Source of the DNA: an uncultured bacterium
GTDB taxonomy: Bacteria; Planctomycetota; UBA1135; GCA-002686595
Direction: 5' to 3'
DNA: 6,679 bases
NCBI GenBank assembly: GCA_902826945.1
Contig: CADEGS010000090.1
Span: 1-6,679 of the forward strand
Shown: positions 1 through 6,392 of the stretch, piece after piece
Layout of the letters: each line of letters starts with the position of its first letter
How positions within the stretch are numbered: position 1 is the stretch's first letter
Program-made: the position numbers and the translations under genes
The notes under the pieces: model-generated
Told to the model about the DNA's origin: nothing
What the model saw: only the letters and a program-made list of their open reading frames with translations
Database searches by the model: none

Positions 1-790
1 CGCCCGCCGGCGTCGCCTGGCGCAGGTCGCGCACGTGGTCGATCAGCGCGTTGGCGGCCGAGGCCGCGCTCGACGAGCCGCGCGCCGCGATGATCGCCGC
101 GCCGCGCTGCTGCACGGTCTTGAAGAACTCGCCGCGCAGCCAGGCGTCGTCCCGGATCACCTCGGCGGCCGGGCGTCCGCCGATCGTGGCGTGCGCGAAG
201 TCGGGCACCTGCGTGGCGGAATGGTTGCCCCACACGAGCGTGTTCTTGACCTGCGTCGTCGCCACGCCGGCCTTGCCCGCGAGCTGCGCCTGCGCGCGGT
301 TCTGGTCGAGGCGCGTCATCGCGCTGAAGCGCTCGTGCGGCACGTCGGGAGCGGCGTGCATCGCGATCAGGCAGTTCGTGTTGCACGGGTTGCCGACCAC
401 CACCACGCGCACGTCGTCCGCCGCGCGCTCGTTGATCGCGCGCCCCTGCCCGGTGAAGATCGGGCCGTTCTCGCGGATCAGGTCGCCGCGCTCCATGCCC
501 GGGCCGCGCGGCTTCGAGCCGACCAGGCAGCACCAGCTCGCGTCCTGGAAGCCGACCGCGGGGTCGCTCGTCAGGACGATCCCCTGCAGGAGCGGGAAGG
601 CGCAGTCCTCGAGCTCCATGGCCACGCCGCGCAGCGCCGCCATGGCCTTCTCGGCGGGGATCTCGACGAGCTGCAGGATCACCGGCTGGTCCGCGCCGAG
701 CATCTGGCCGCTGGCGATGCGGAAGACGAGCGCGTAGCCGATCTGTCCGGCGGCGCCGGTCACGGCGACGCGAATCGGAGGCTTGGTCAT
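1..790 (-). CDS. mdh: Malate dehydrogenase, type 2 (NAD-dependent), C-terminus cut by window edge
   Basis: Catalyses reversible oxidation of malate to oxaloacetate, a cytoplasmic TCA-cycle step. Translating the minus strand from the ATG at 788-790 gives 263 uninterrupted codons running off position 1. The family is usually near 325-330 residues, so roughly 65 are missing. Visible marks are the Rossmann glycine motif GAAGQIG (residues 12-18); Glu43 in QLVEIP, the position that favours NAD over NADP in this family; the substrate loop around KPRGPGMER with Arg95 and Arg101; VVGNPCNTN with Asn134; MTRLDQNRA with Asp162 and Arg165; and VWGNHS with catalytic His190. The order and spacing match the cytosolic-like MDH of Thermus and eukaryotes. 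A Gln follows the catalytic Asp where His is common (LDHNRA); this looks like ordinary variation. It is divergent from ribD. No Shine-Dalgarno sequence precedes the ATG. Lactate dehydrogenase is unlikely given the type 2 MDH motifs. Confidence 0.95.
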   Translation of the reverse strand, partial: MTKPPIRVAVTGAAGQIGYALVFRIASGQMLGADQPVILQLVEIPAEKAMAALRGVAMELEDCAFPLLQGIVLTSDPAVGFQDASWCCLVGSKPRGPGMERGDLIRENGPIFTGQGRAINERAADDVRVVVVGNPCNTNCLIAMHAAPDVPHERFSAMTRLDQNRAQAQLAGKAGVATTQVKNTLVWGNHSATQVPDFAHATIGGRPAAEVIRDDAWLRGEFFKTVQQRGAAIIAARGSSSAASAANALIDHVRDLRQATPAG

Positions 791-1047
791 GGAAGGGGGC
801 GGGGTCGGGGAGGGCGCGCCGTGCGCGGCGCGCGGGCGGAGCGGCGTAGTCTGCCCGGCGCGGGGCCCCGGCGCCACGCTCGCCCCGACGCCGCGCGCGG
901 CGCGCCCGCGCCCCGCTCCCGGGCCGCCGCAGCGCGTCCGGCCCCGATGCGAGGAAGCCCGGCCGGGTCGGCGCGCAAGACGGGCGCGCGCGCATCCGAT
1001 ACCCTTGCCACAGGCGGGCGCCGCCGCCGGCGCCGCGCGCTCTCTCG
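791..1047. promoter_or_regulatory. Divergent intergenic region between mdh and ribD
   Basis: These 257 bases separate two divergent starts, so promoters for both mdh (minus) and ribD (plus) should lie here. The stretch is very GC-rich. The least GC-rich patch, around 993-1012, contains TACCCT at 1000-1005, which fits a weak -10 box (TAnnnT) reading towards ribD about 43 bases before its ATG; no convincing -35 box precedes it. Towards mdh the only TA step of note is in GACTACGCC on the minus strand near 845-853. A 10-bp perfect palindrome, CCCGGCCGGG, lies at 958-967. I see no FMN-riboswitch-like sequence before ribD and no credible small gene. The promoter calls are inference from position. 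Confidence 0.3.
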
Positions 1048-2217
1048 ATGGACCGGACGAGCACCACCCTCGACGCGCTGGCGGGCGACCCCGCGCCGCT
1101 CTCGTGCGACGACCTCCTGGTCGAGCTCGGCCGGCTGGCGGCCGAGCGGCGTTTCCGCGTCGCGCCCAACCCCTGCGTCGGCGCCGCCGTGCTGTCGCAG
1201 GGGGTCGAGATCGGGCGCGGCTTCCACGCGGCGTGGGGCGGCCCGCACGCGGAGCTCGGCGCGCTGGCCTCGGCCGCCGAGAGCGGCGTGCCGCGCGAGC
1301 GCTGGGACACGCTGCTCGTGACGCTCGAGCCGTGCTCGACCCACGGCAAGACGCCGCCCTGCACCGACGCGATCCGCGCCGCCGGCATCCCGCGCGTCGT
1401 CGTCGGCGCCGTGGACCCCGATCCGCGCCACCGCGGCCACGGCCTGGAGGAGCTGCGCGCCGCAGGCATCGACGCCGTGCTCGCGCCGCGCACGCCGGTC
1501 GCGCGCGTCGCCCCGCACTTCCTGCGCTGGCTCGATCCCGAGCGCCTGCGCCGGCCGCGCCCGTGGACGATCGCGAAGTGGGCGCAGACGCGCACCGGCC
1601 AGCTCACGCCGCCCGAGGACGTCGGCGACGGCCGCTGGATCTCGTCTCCCGCGGCGCAGCGCGACGTGCACGAGCTGCGCGCGCGCGTCGACGCGGTCGT
1701 GACCGGCATCGGCACGGTGCGCGCCGACGACCCGCGCCTGAGCCTGCGCGGCGTGGCCGGCCGCGCGCCGCTGCGCGTCGTGCTCGACACCGAGCTCGTG
1801 CTCTCGCCGGACGCGCGCCTCTTCGCGCCGGTCGGGGAAGACGAGCTCGCGGGAGAGGTGTGGGTCTTCTGCCGCCCCGGCGCGGCGCCGGCCCGTCACC
1901 GCGCGCTCGAGGCGCGCGGCGCGCGCGTGCTCTTCGCGCGCACGGGCGACGACGGCCGCCTGGCGCTGCGCGAGGTGGCGCGCGCGCTCTGGGAGGAGGG
2001 CGCGCGGCGCGTGCTGCTCGAGGCCGGGCCGACCCTGCTCGAGCGGTGGTTCGAGGCCGGCCTGGTGGACCAGGTGGCGGTCTACACCGGCGCGGTGAAC
2101 GGCGGGCGCGGGCCGACCCTGGCGCGCTGGCTCGAGTCGAGCCGGCTGGAGGGCACGCTGCTGCGCGAGGCCGGACCCGACGCGGTGCTCGAGGCCTTCG
2201 TCCGCCTGCGCTCGTGA
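1048..2217 (+). CDS. ribD: Bifunctional riboflavin biosynthesis deaminase/reductase RibD
   Basis: Cytoplasmic enzyme of riboflavin synthesis: it deaminates 2,5-diamino-6-ribosylamino-4(3H)-pyrimidinone 5'-phosphate, then reduces the ribose side chain with NADPH. The 389 residues are slightly longer than the usual 360-380. The N-terminal cytidine-deaminase-like domain (about 20-145) has PNPCVG (40-45), HAE with zinc ligand His67 and catalytic Glu69, and the signature [11 protein letters not shown] with zinc ligands Cys96 and Cys105. The C-terminal reductase domain (about 172-385) has [10 protein letters not shown] (176-185), RWISSP (196-201), [18 protein letters not shown] (207-224) followed by ADDPRL, VVLDTEL (244-250), LLEAGPTLL (323-331) and a following GLVDQ. 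Both domains look intact. The ATG at 1048 fits the family start but adds about 17 non-conserved residues. A pyrimidine run, not a Shine-Dalgarno, precedes it. Its stop overlaps the start of the next gene by four bases. No other riboflavin gene is visible in the window. Confidence 0.95.
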   Translation: MDRTSTTLDALAGDPAPLSCDDLLVELGRLAAERRFRVAPNPCVGAAVLSQGVEIGRGFHAAWGGPHAELGALASAAESGVPRERWDTLLVTLEPCSTHGKTPPCTDAIRAAGIPRVVVGAVDPDPRHRGHGLEELRAAGIDAVLAPRTPVARVAPHFLRWLDPERLRRPRPWTIAKWAQTRTGQLTPPEDVGDGRWISSPAAQRDVHELRARVDAVVTGIGTVRADDPRLSLRGVAGRAPLRVVLDTELVLSPDARLFAPVGEDELAGEVWVFCRPGAAPARHRALEARGARVLFARTGDDGRLALREVARALWEEGARRVLLEAGPTLLERWFEAGLVDQVAVYTGAVNGGRGPTLARWLESSRLEGTLLREAGPDAVLEAFVRLRS

Positions 2218-4733
2218 GGCGCGGGGGGGCGTCCGGCCGCGTGCGCGCCACGACCGGCGCGCTCCTCGCCGTGCTCGCGCTGGCGGGCGGCTGCGGCCTG
2301 GGCACGCGCGTCGAGGCGGTGCCGGCCGAGGCCTCGCGCGAGCTGGCGCGCGCGCGCGCGGCGCTGGCGCGCGGCGCGAGCGAGGAGGCGCTCGCGGCGG
2401 CGCGGCGCGCCCGGGAGCTGGCGCCCGACTGGGTGGCGCCCGAGCGCCTCGTGGACGACGTCGCGCGGCGCGCGCTGGTCGCCGGCGAGGCGCTCGAGCG
2501 CCGCCTCGAGGCGCTGCGCGCCGTCCCGCTCGCGGCGCGCGAGCTGTACCTCGTCGGGCGCCTCGAGGGCGCGGCCGGGCGCGAGCGCTTCGAGCGCGCC
2601 GCCGCGCTCGCGCCGCGCTTCGCCTGGCCGCACCACGGGCTGGCGCTGCTCTCCTTCCTCGGCGGCGACGTGCGCGGCGCCCTCGCGCACGGTCGCCGCG
2701 CGCTGGCGCTCGCGCGCGACCCGTGGGAGCGCGCCACCTTCGCCGACGCGCTCGCCGGCTACCTGCAGCGCGCCGAGCGCGCCGGCGAGGCGCTCGCGGT
2801 GCTGCGGGAGGTGCCGCTCGCGCAGCTCGATCCGGGCGACCGGCGCGCCTTCGCCGCGCGCCTGGCCGCGCGCGAGCTCGCCTCCGAGGAGCGCGCGCAG
2901 GCCGAGGCCGGCCTGGCGCGCGCCCTGGCGCTCCTGCGCGAGCCCGAGCTCGACGACGCGGACGCGGCGCTCGTGGCGCGCGCCGCCTTCGCCGCGCGCG
3001 CGTCGCTGGGCGACGAGCGCTGCGGCGCCGCGCTCGAGGCGGCGCTCGCCGCCCGGCGCGGCCCGCTGGCGCGCGCGCTGCGCGCCGAGCTGCTCGACAC
3101 GCGCGGGGCGCACGCGCTGGCGGAGGCCCTGCGCGCGCAAGGCGCGCTCGATCCTCCCGCGGCGGACGACGCGCCCGGACGCTCGACGCTCCCGCCCGAT
3201 CCCGTGCGCGGCCCCGCCGCGCGGGCCGCGCGGCTGGCGCTGGGCGAGCCGCCCGCGAGCGTGCTCGCGGGCTGGCTGGACGCGCTGCCGGCGCGCGTGC
3301 TCGACGCGGACGGGCTGCCGCGCGACGCGCGCCTGCGCGCGCTGGTCGCGGCGGCGCGCGCGCTGCCGGCGGAGGGCGGCGCGCCCGGCGCGCAGGTCGC
3401 CTTCGGCCAGGCCCTGCTCGACGCGGGCTGGTTCCGCGAGGCGCACGGCTGGGCCGAGGCGCTCGCCGCGCGCGACGGCGTCGCGGCGTCCGCGCTCGAC
3501 GCGCGCGCGAGCGCGGGCCGCGCGCTCCTGAGCGGCATCGCGGCCGCGCTCGACGCGGTCGACGCGGGGGACGAGCAGGTCGCGCGGTGGGAGCGTCTCG
3601 CGGGGGCCGCCGACGCGGCGAGCGGGGCGCTCGAGAGCCGGCGCGTGCGCGAGCTGCCGGAGCTCCTGGCCGTCCTGCAGGACCTGTTCGAGCGCTTCCA
3701 CGGCGGCGCGGCCGAGGACCTCGTGCGCTCGCCGGCGGTGGACTACGCCGGGCTCGCGACGCTCGTCCTGCCCGGGCCGACGTTCTCCGCCGCCGACGCG
3801 GAGGCCGGCCGCGGGGCGCGCGGCGCGCGCGTGCCGGGGCTGGCGGCCGAGCTCGACGCGATCGGACGCTTCGGCGTCTTCGGCCAGGCGGTCGGGGGCG
3901 GCGGCCCCGACGGCGCGGTGCTGCGGCGCCTGGCCTGCGAGCCGGTGGCGGGCAGCCGCCTGGGCGTGCGCTACGCGGGGCTGGTCGCCTGGTGCGAGGG
4001 CGCCGACGTCCCGAGCCGCCCCGCGCGCGCGGGCGCGCCGATCGGCGGAGCGGCCCTGCACGAGGGCTACTGGATCGACGTCGAGGTCGCGCGCGACGAG
4101 GAGCGCCGCTGGCGCGAGCGGCTGCACGAGCTGGAGGCGCGGCGCGCCGAGCTCGCTCCCGCGCTGGCGACGCGCGGCCCGCGCTGCGCGAGCGCGGGCG
4201 CCAGCGGGCCGCGCGCGCGGGCGCGGCCCTACGCGGCCGAGGGCGAGGCCGAGCGCGTGCGCCTGGCGCTGCTCGTCGAGCGCGGCGCGAGCCCCTCGCT
4301 GGCCGAGCTGCTCGACGCGGTGGCCGTGCACGAGGAGGGGCACCTGTGCGACCGGACGCGCTTCCTGCCGCTCCTGCAGCACGCCGGCGCGGTGCTGCGC
4401 ATGCTGCTCGCGGCCGGCTTCTCGCCCGCGGGAGTCGCGCGCCAGCTCGAGTACCGCGCGCAGCTCACCGCGCTGTGCGAGACCGCCGACCCGCGCCTGC
4501 CGCTGGCGGAGTGCCTCGACGCGCTCGACGCGAGCGGTGGGCCCACGGAGCACGCCGCCGCCTACCGCGAGCTGGTGCAGGACCTGCTGGTCGAGCTCGA
4601 CCGCGCGCGCGAGCGCGGCGAGCCGTGGGCGACGGCGCTCGACGACGAGCACTTCGTCGTGCACCAGCTCCACCTGCTCGCCGCCGAGGACGTGCGCCAG
4701 GCCGCGCTCGCGCTCGCGCGCCGGGTGCTGTAG
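2214..4733 (+). CDS. Predicted lipoprotein with helical-repeat-like N-terminal region and HExxH zinc-peptidase motif
   Basis: I do not recognise this family. The GTG at 2214 overlaps the ribD stop (GTGA) and gives 839 residues; the GTG at 2241 is the alternative (830 residues). Either start yields a lipoprotein signal: a basic Arg-rich leader, hydrophobic TTGALLAVLALAGGC, and a lipobox-like end at Cys27 (Cys18 from the later start), so export and lipid anchoring are likely. Residues about 35-300 are Ala/Arg/Leu/Glu-rich paired helices, TPR-like but with degenerate repeats. A Pro-rich linker follows (about 312-336), then a second helical region. A less repetitive stretch begins near PGPTF (520-524), and a charged, probably coiled helix covers about 627-655. 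HEEGH at 706-710 matches HExxH, giving predicted zinc ligands His706 and His710 and catalytic Glu707; Glu746 in EYRAQL, 36 residues on, could be the third ligand, as in gluzincins. Peptidase activity is inference. Translational coupling to ribD is suggested by the overlap; a role in flavin metabolism is not shown. The GC3 pattern supports this frame throughout. Confidence 0.82.
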   Translation: MRRGGASGRVRATTGALLAVLALAGGCGLGTRVEAVPAEASRELARARAALARGASEEALAAARRARELAPDWVAPERLVDDVARRALVAGEALERRLEALRAVPLAARELYLVGRLEGAAGRERFERAAALAPRFAWPHHGLALLSFLGGDVRGALAHGRRALALARDPWERATFADALAGYLQRAERAGEALAVLREVPLAQLDPGDRRAFAARLAARELASEERAQAEAGLARALALLREPELDDADAALVARAAFAARASLGDERCGAALEAALAARRGPLARALRAELLDTRGAHALAEALRAQGALDPPAADDAPGRSTLPPDPVRGPAARAARLALGEPPASVLAGWLDALPARVLDADGLPRDARLRALVAAARALPAEGGAPGAQVAFGQALLDAGWFREAHGWAEALAARDGVAASALDARASAGRALLSGIAAALDAVDAGDEQVARWERLAGAADAASGALESRRVRELPELLAVLQDLFERFHGGAAEDLVRSPAVDYAGLATLVLPGPTFSAADAEAGRGARGARVPGLAAELDAIGRFGVFGQAVGGGGPDGAVLRRLACEPVAGSRLGVRYAGLVAWCEGADVPSRPARAGAPIGGAALHEGYWIDVEVARDEERRWRERLHELEARRAELAPALATRGPRCASAGASGPRARARPYAAEGEAERVRLALLVERGASPSLAELLDAVAVHEEGHLCDRTRFLPLLQHAGAVLRMLLAAGFSPAGVARQLEYRAQLTALCETADPRLPLAECLDALDASGGPTEHAAAYRELVQDLLVELDRARERGEPWATALDDEHFVVHQLHLLAAEDVRQAALALARRVL

Positions 4734-4756
4734 CCGCGCGCGGGCTAGCGGCGCGG
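4734..4756. terminator. Short GC palindrome between convergent stop codons (weak terminator candidate)
   Basis: Only eleven bases separate the lipoprotein stop (TAG, 4731-4733) from the aminotransferase stop (minus-strand TAG, 4745-4747). They include a perfect 10-bp palindrome, CCGCGCGCGG (4734-4743); alternatively CCGCGC (4734-4739) could pair with GCGCGG (4751-4756) around a loop containing GCTAGC. No T-run follows on either strand, so it does not meet the usual rule for an intrinsic terminator. Self-complementary GC runs are common here by chance. Confidence 0.2.
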
Positions 4757-5881
4757 CAGGCCCGCCAGGACCTCGTCGGCCGCCGCGAGCAGGCTCGCCA
4801 GGCCCTCCTCGGTGTGGTCGCCCATGTGGCCGATGCGGAAGGTGCTGCCCTTCAGGTCGCCGTAGCCGCCGCCGATCTCGTGGCCGCGCGCCTTCAGGCC
4901 CGTCAAGAGCGCCGCGGGGTCGAAGGGGCCGGCGCGCAGGCAGCTGACCGTCTGCGAGGAGATCTCCGGGGCGGGGAAGGGCGCCAGGCCGTGGCCGGCC
5001 GCCCAGGCGAGCGTGCGCTGCTTCATGCGCGCGTGCTTGGCGAAGCGTGCGCTCCAGGCGGCGGCGCCGCGCAGGCCGCGCTCGGCGGCGGGCAGCGTGC
5101 GTCCCTCGCCGATGTCCTCGAGCTGGCGCGCGAGCGCCCAGAAGAGCGGCACGCAGGGGGTGGCCGGCGTCTTGCGCGCGACGTGGCCCTCGATCGTGCG
5201 CAGCGGGTCGAGGTACCACGAGGGGCGCGGCCGCGAGCGCGCCTGCGCCAGGTAGCGCTCGCTCGCGCACAGCACGGTCAGGCCCGGCGGCAGCGCCAGG
5301 GCCTTGTTGACGCCGGCCAGCGCGAAGTCGATGCGGCGCGCGTCGAAGTCCACCGCGATGCCGGCGATCGCGCTCACGACGTCGACCAGGAGCATGGCGC
5401 CCGGGTGGTCGGCCAGCACGGGCACGAGCGGGTCGAGCGGCGTCTGCACGCCGGTCGAGGTCTCGTTGACGACCAGCGTCACGGCGTCGCACGGGCCCTC
5501 GCGCTCGAGCGCGTCGGCCAGCGCCTGCGGCGTGACGGCCTGGCCCGCCGGCACCTCGAGCACGCGCGTGTCCTTGCCGAGGATGCGCGCGATCTCGGAC
5601 CAGCGGCGCGAGAACTCGCCGTTGACGACGGCCAGGACGCGCGGGCCGACGCCGTGCAGCGAGCCCTCCATCATCGCCGTCGCGCTGTGCGTGCCGACGG
5701 CGACCTGCGCGCCGTTCTCGGCGCTCGCGCGGAAGGCCAGGCGCAGGCCCGGGTCGCAGCGCTCGAGCAGCTCGGTCATGCGCTGCGAGCGGTGCCCGAT
5801 CATCGGGCGCGTCAGCTCGCGCAGCACCTCCTCGCGGACGTGGGTCGGGCCGGGGATCCAGAGCAGCATGGGGTCAGGCAT
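4745..5881 (-). CDS. Class V PLP-dependent aminotransferase (serine-glyoxylate/phosphoserine aminotransferase-like)
   Basis: A cytoplasmic fold-type I pyridoxal-phosphate aminotransferase of the alanine/serine-glyoxylate group, 378 residues, a normal full length. Visible marks are IPGPT near the N-terminus (9-13), GHRS (29-32), the cofactor phosphate loop GTHSATAMME (63-72), NETSTG (139-144), PLP-ring-binding Asp167 in LLVDVVS, Schiff-base Lys193 in GVNKALALPPGL, and Arg349 in FRIGHMG, the usual substrate-carboxylate arginine. The lysine motif is usually SQKAL or similar; here Val-Asn precede the lysine. The ATG at 5881 overlaps the upstream phosphatase gene by eight bases; Met5 (5867-5869) is an alternative start just after that stop. 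Pairing with a SerB-like phosphatase suggests the physiological reaction is 3-phosphohydroxypyruvate to phosphoserine, a role that class V enzymes of this subgroup fill in some archaea and bacteria lacking classical SerC. Serine- or alanine-glyoxylate transamination remains possible. No Shine-Dalgarno sequence is seen. Confidence 0.9.
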   Translation of the reverse strand: MPDPMLLWIPGPTHVREEVLRELTRPMIGHRSQRMTELLERCDPGLRLAFRASAENGAQVAVGTHSATAMMEGSLHGVGPRVLAVVNGEFSRRWSEIARILGKDTRVLEVPAGQAVTPQALADALEREGPCDAVTLVVNETSTGVQTPLDPLVPVLADHPGAMLLVDVVSAIAGIAVDFDARRIDFALAGVNKALALPPGLTVLCASERYLAQARSRPRPSWYLDPLRTIEGHVARKTPATPCVPLFWALARQLEDIGEGRTLPAAERGLRGAAAWSARFAKHARMKQRTLAWAAGHGLAPFPAPEISSQTVSCLRAGPFDPAALLTGLKARGHEIGGGYGDLKGSTFRIGHMGDHTEEGLASLLAAADEVLAGLPRR

Positions 5882-6392
5882 GGGAGGAGGCGGCGGAGAG
5901 CAGGGCGGCGTGCGCGCCGGACGCCGTGAGCGTTCCGATTTCGCGCGCCGAGAGCAAGAGCGGCACCAGCGCCGCCAGGTCGGGCCGGTCGCAGCCGACG
6001 CGCGCGCGGTCGAACACGGCCGCGCGGCGCTCCACGCCCCCGAAGGCGACGAAGCGCGCCGCCAGCGGGGCCGCCTCCAGGTCGGTCATGCCGTCGCCGA
6101 CCAGGGCGATCGGCCCGGCGTCGGCGTCCGCCAGGGCGGCCACGACGTCCACCTTGCCGCCCGAGCGCGCCAGCGGCGAGGCGGTGTCGAAGCCGGCGTA
6201 GGCGCCGCGCTCGTCCCAGCGCGGCTCGACCGCGTGCACGCGCGCGGCGGGGATGCCGAGCCAGACGGCGAGGTGCAGGACGGCCGGACGCAGGCCGCCG
6301 GAGACGACGTGCACGCGCTTCCCGAGCGCAGCCAGCGCCGCGCACAGCTCGCGCGCGTGCGGCAGGGCGGTCTCGACGTAGCGCGCGCCCAG
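5874..6392 (-). CDS. serB: SerB-like HAD phosphatase, N-terminus missing (replaced at a chimeric junction)
   Basis: C-terminal part of a HAD-superfamily phosphoserine phosphatase, which would release serine from phosphoserine in the cytoplasm. About 168 residues are recognisable from YVETALPHAREL (codons down from 6380) to the TGA at 5874-5876. They include HAD motif II in VHVVSGGL (Ser codon 6300-6302), the conserved lysine in SGGKVDVV, and motif III in VGDGMTDLEA. The family is usually about 210-220 residues, so some 40-50 are missing, including motif I (DxDST) with the nucleophilic aspartate. As read, the product could not be catalytic. The frame stays open upstream only because a foreign, AT-richer sequence continues it. 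The gene overlaps the aminotransferase start by eight bases, typical of an operon. The SerB assignment rests on these motifs and the aminotransferase neighbour; another HAD-IB phosphatase is possible. Confidence 0.8.
   Translation of the reverse strand: MGARYVETALPHARELCAALAALGKRVHVVSGGLRPAVLHLAVWLGIPAARVHAVEPRWDERGAYAGFDTASPLARSGGKVDVVAALADADAGPIALVGDGMTDLEAAPLAARFVAFGGVERRAAVFDRARVGCDRPDLAALVPLLLSAREIGTLTASGAHAALLSAASSHA
6381..6392. other. Composition breakpoint / probable chimeric junction
   Basis: On the minus strand the codons for Leu-Gly-Ala-Arg lie here. To the left the sequence is about 77 % GC with near-total GC3; to the right it drops to about 46 % GC (112 of 240 bases by hand count, 6421-6660) with frequent AAA, TTT, AAT and ATT codons. 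SerB homology begins immediately to the left and ends abruptly. The LGAR codons plausibly belong to both parents, as expected for a microhomology-driven join. Whether this is an assembly error, an amplification chimera or a real rearrangement cannot be told from sequence alone. Confidence 0.75.

Noticed and set aside
700..735. HEEGH of the lipoprotein as a metzincin motif (residue numbers, 700-735 of the protein, not bases)
   Set aside because: Metzincins need HExxHxxGxxH/D; here the residue at the glycine position is Asp713 and no suitable third ligand follows at that spacing. A gluzincin-like reading with Glu746 fits better.
791..1047. FMN riboswitch before ribD
   Set aside because: None of the conserved RFN-element blocks could be recognised, and the region is nearly all G/C.
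35..1321. Plus-strand open frames over the mdh region
   Set aside because: The minus strand encodes clear malate dehydrogenase motifs; the plus frames are Arg/Ala/His-rich shadows without family features.
783..2213. Upstream extension of the lipoprotein frame to an ATG at 783, giving a 1316-residue ORF
   Set aside because: This part lies in another frame of ribD and has Arg/Pro/Ala-rich shadow composition. The lipoprotein signal sequence sets the true start at 2214 or 2241.
2082..5492. Minus-strand open frame of over 1100 residues spanning the lipoprotein and aminotransferase genes
   Set aside because: It is antisense or out of frame to genes with recognisable motifs, has no domain signature, and is expected because stop codons are rare at this GC content.
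2723..5929. Plus-strand open frame of over 1000 residues crossing the convergent gene pair
   Set aside because: Low-complexity Arg/Ala/Gly translation, out of frame to the lipoprotein and antisense to the aminotransferase; a GC-driven shadow.
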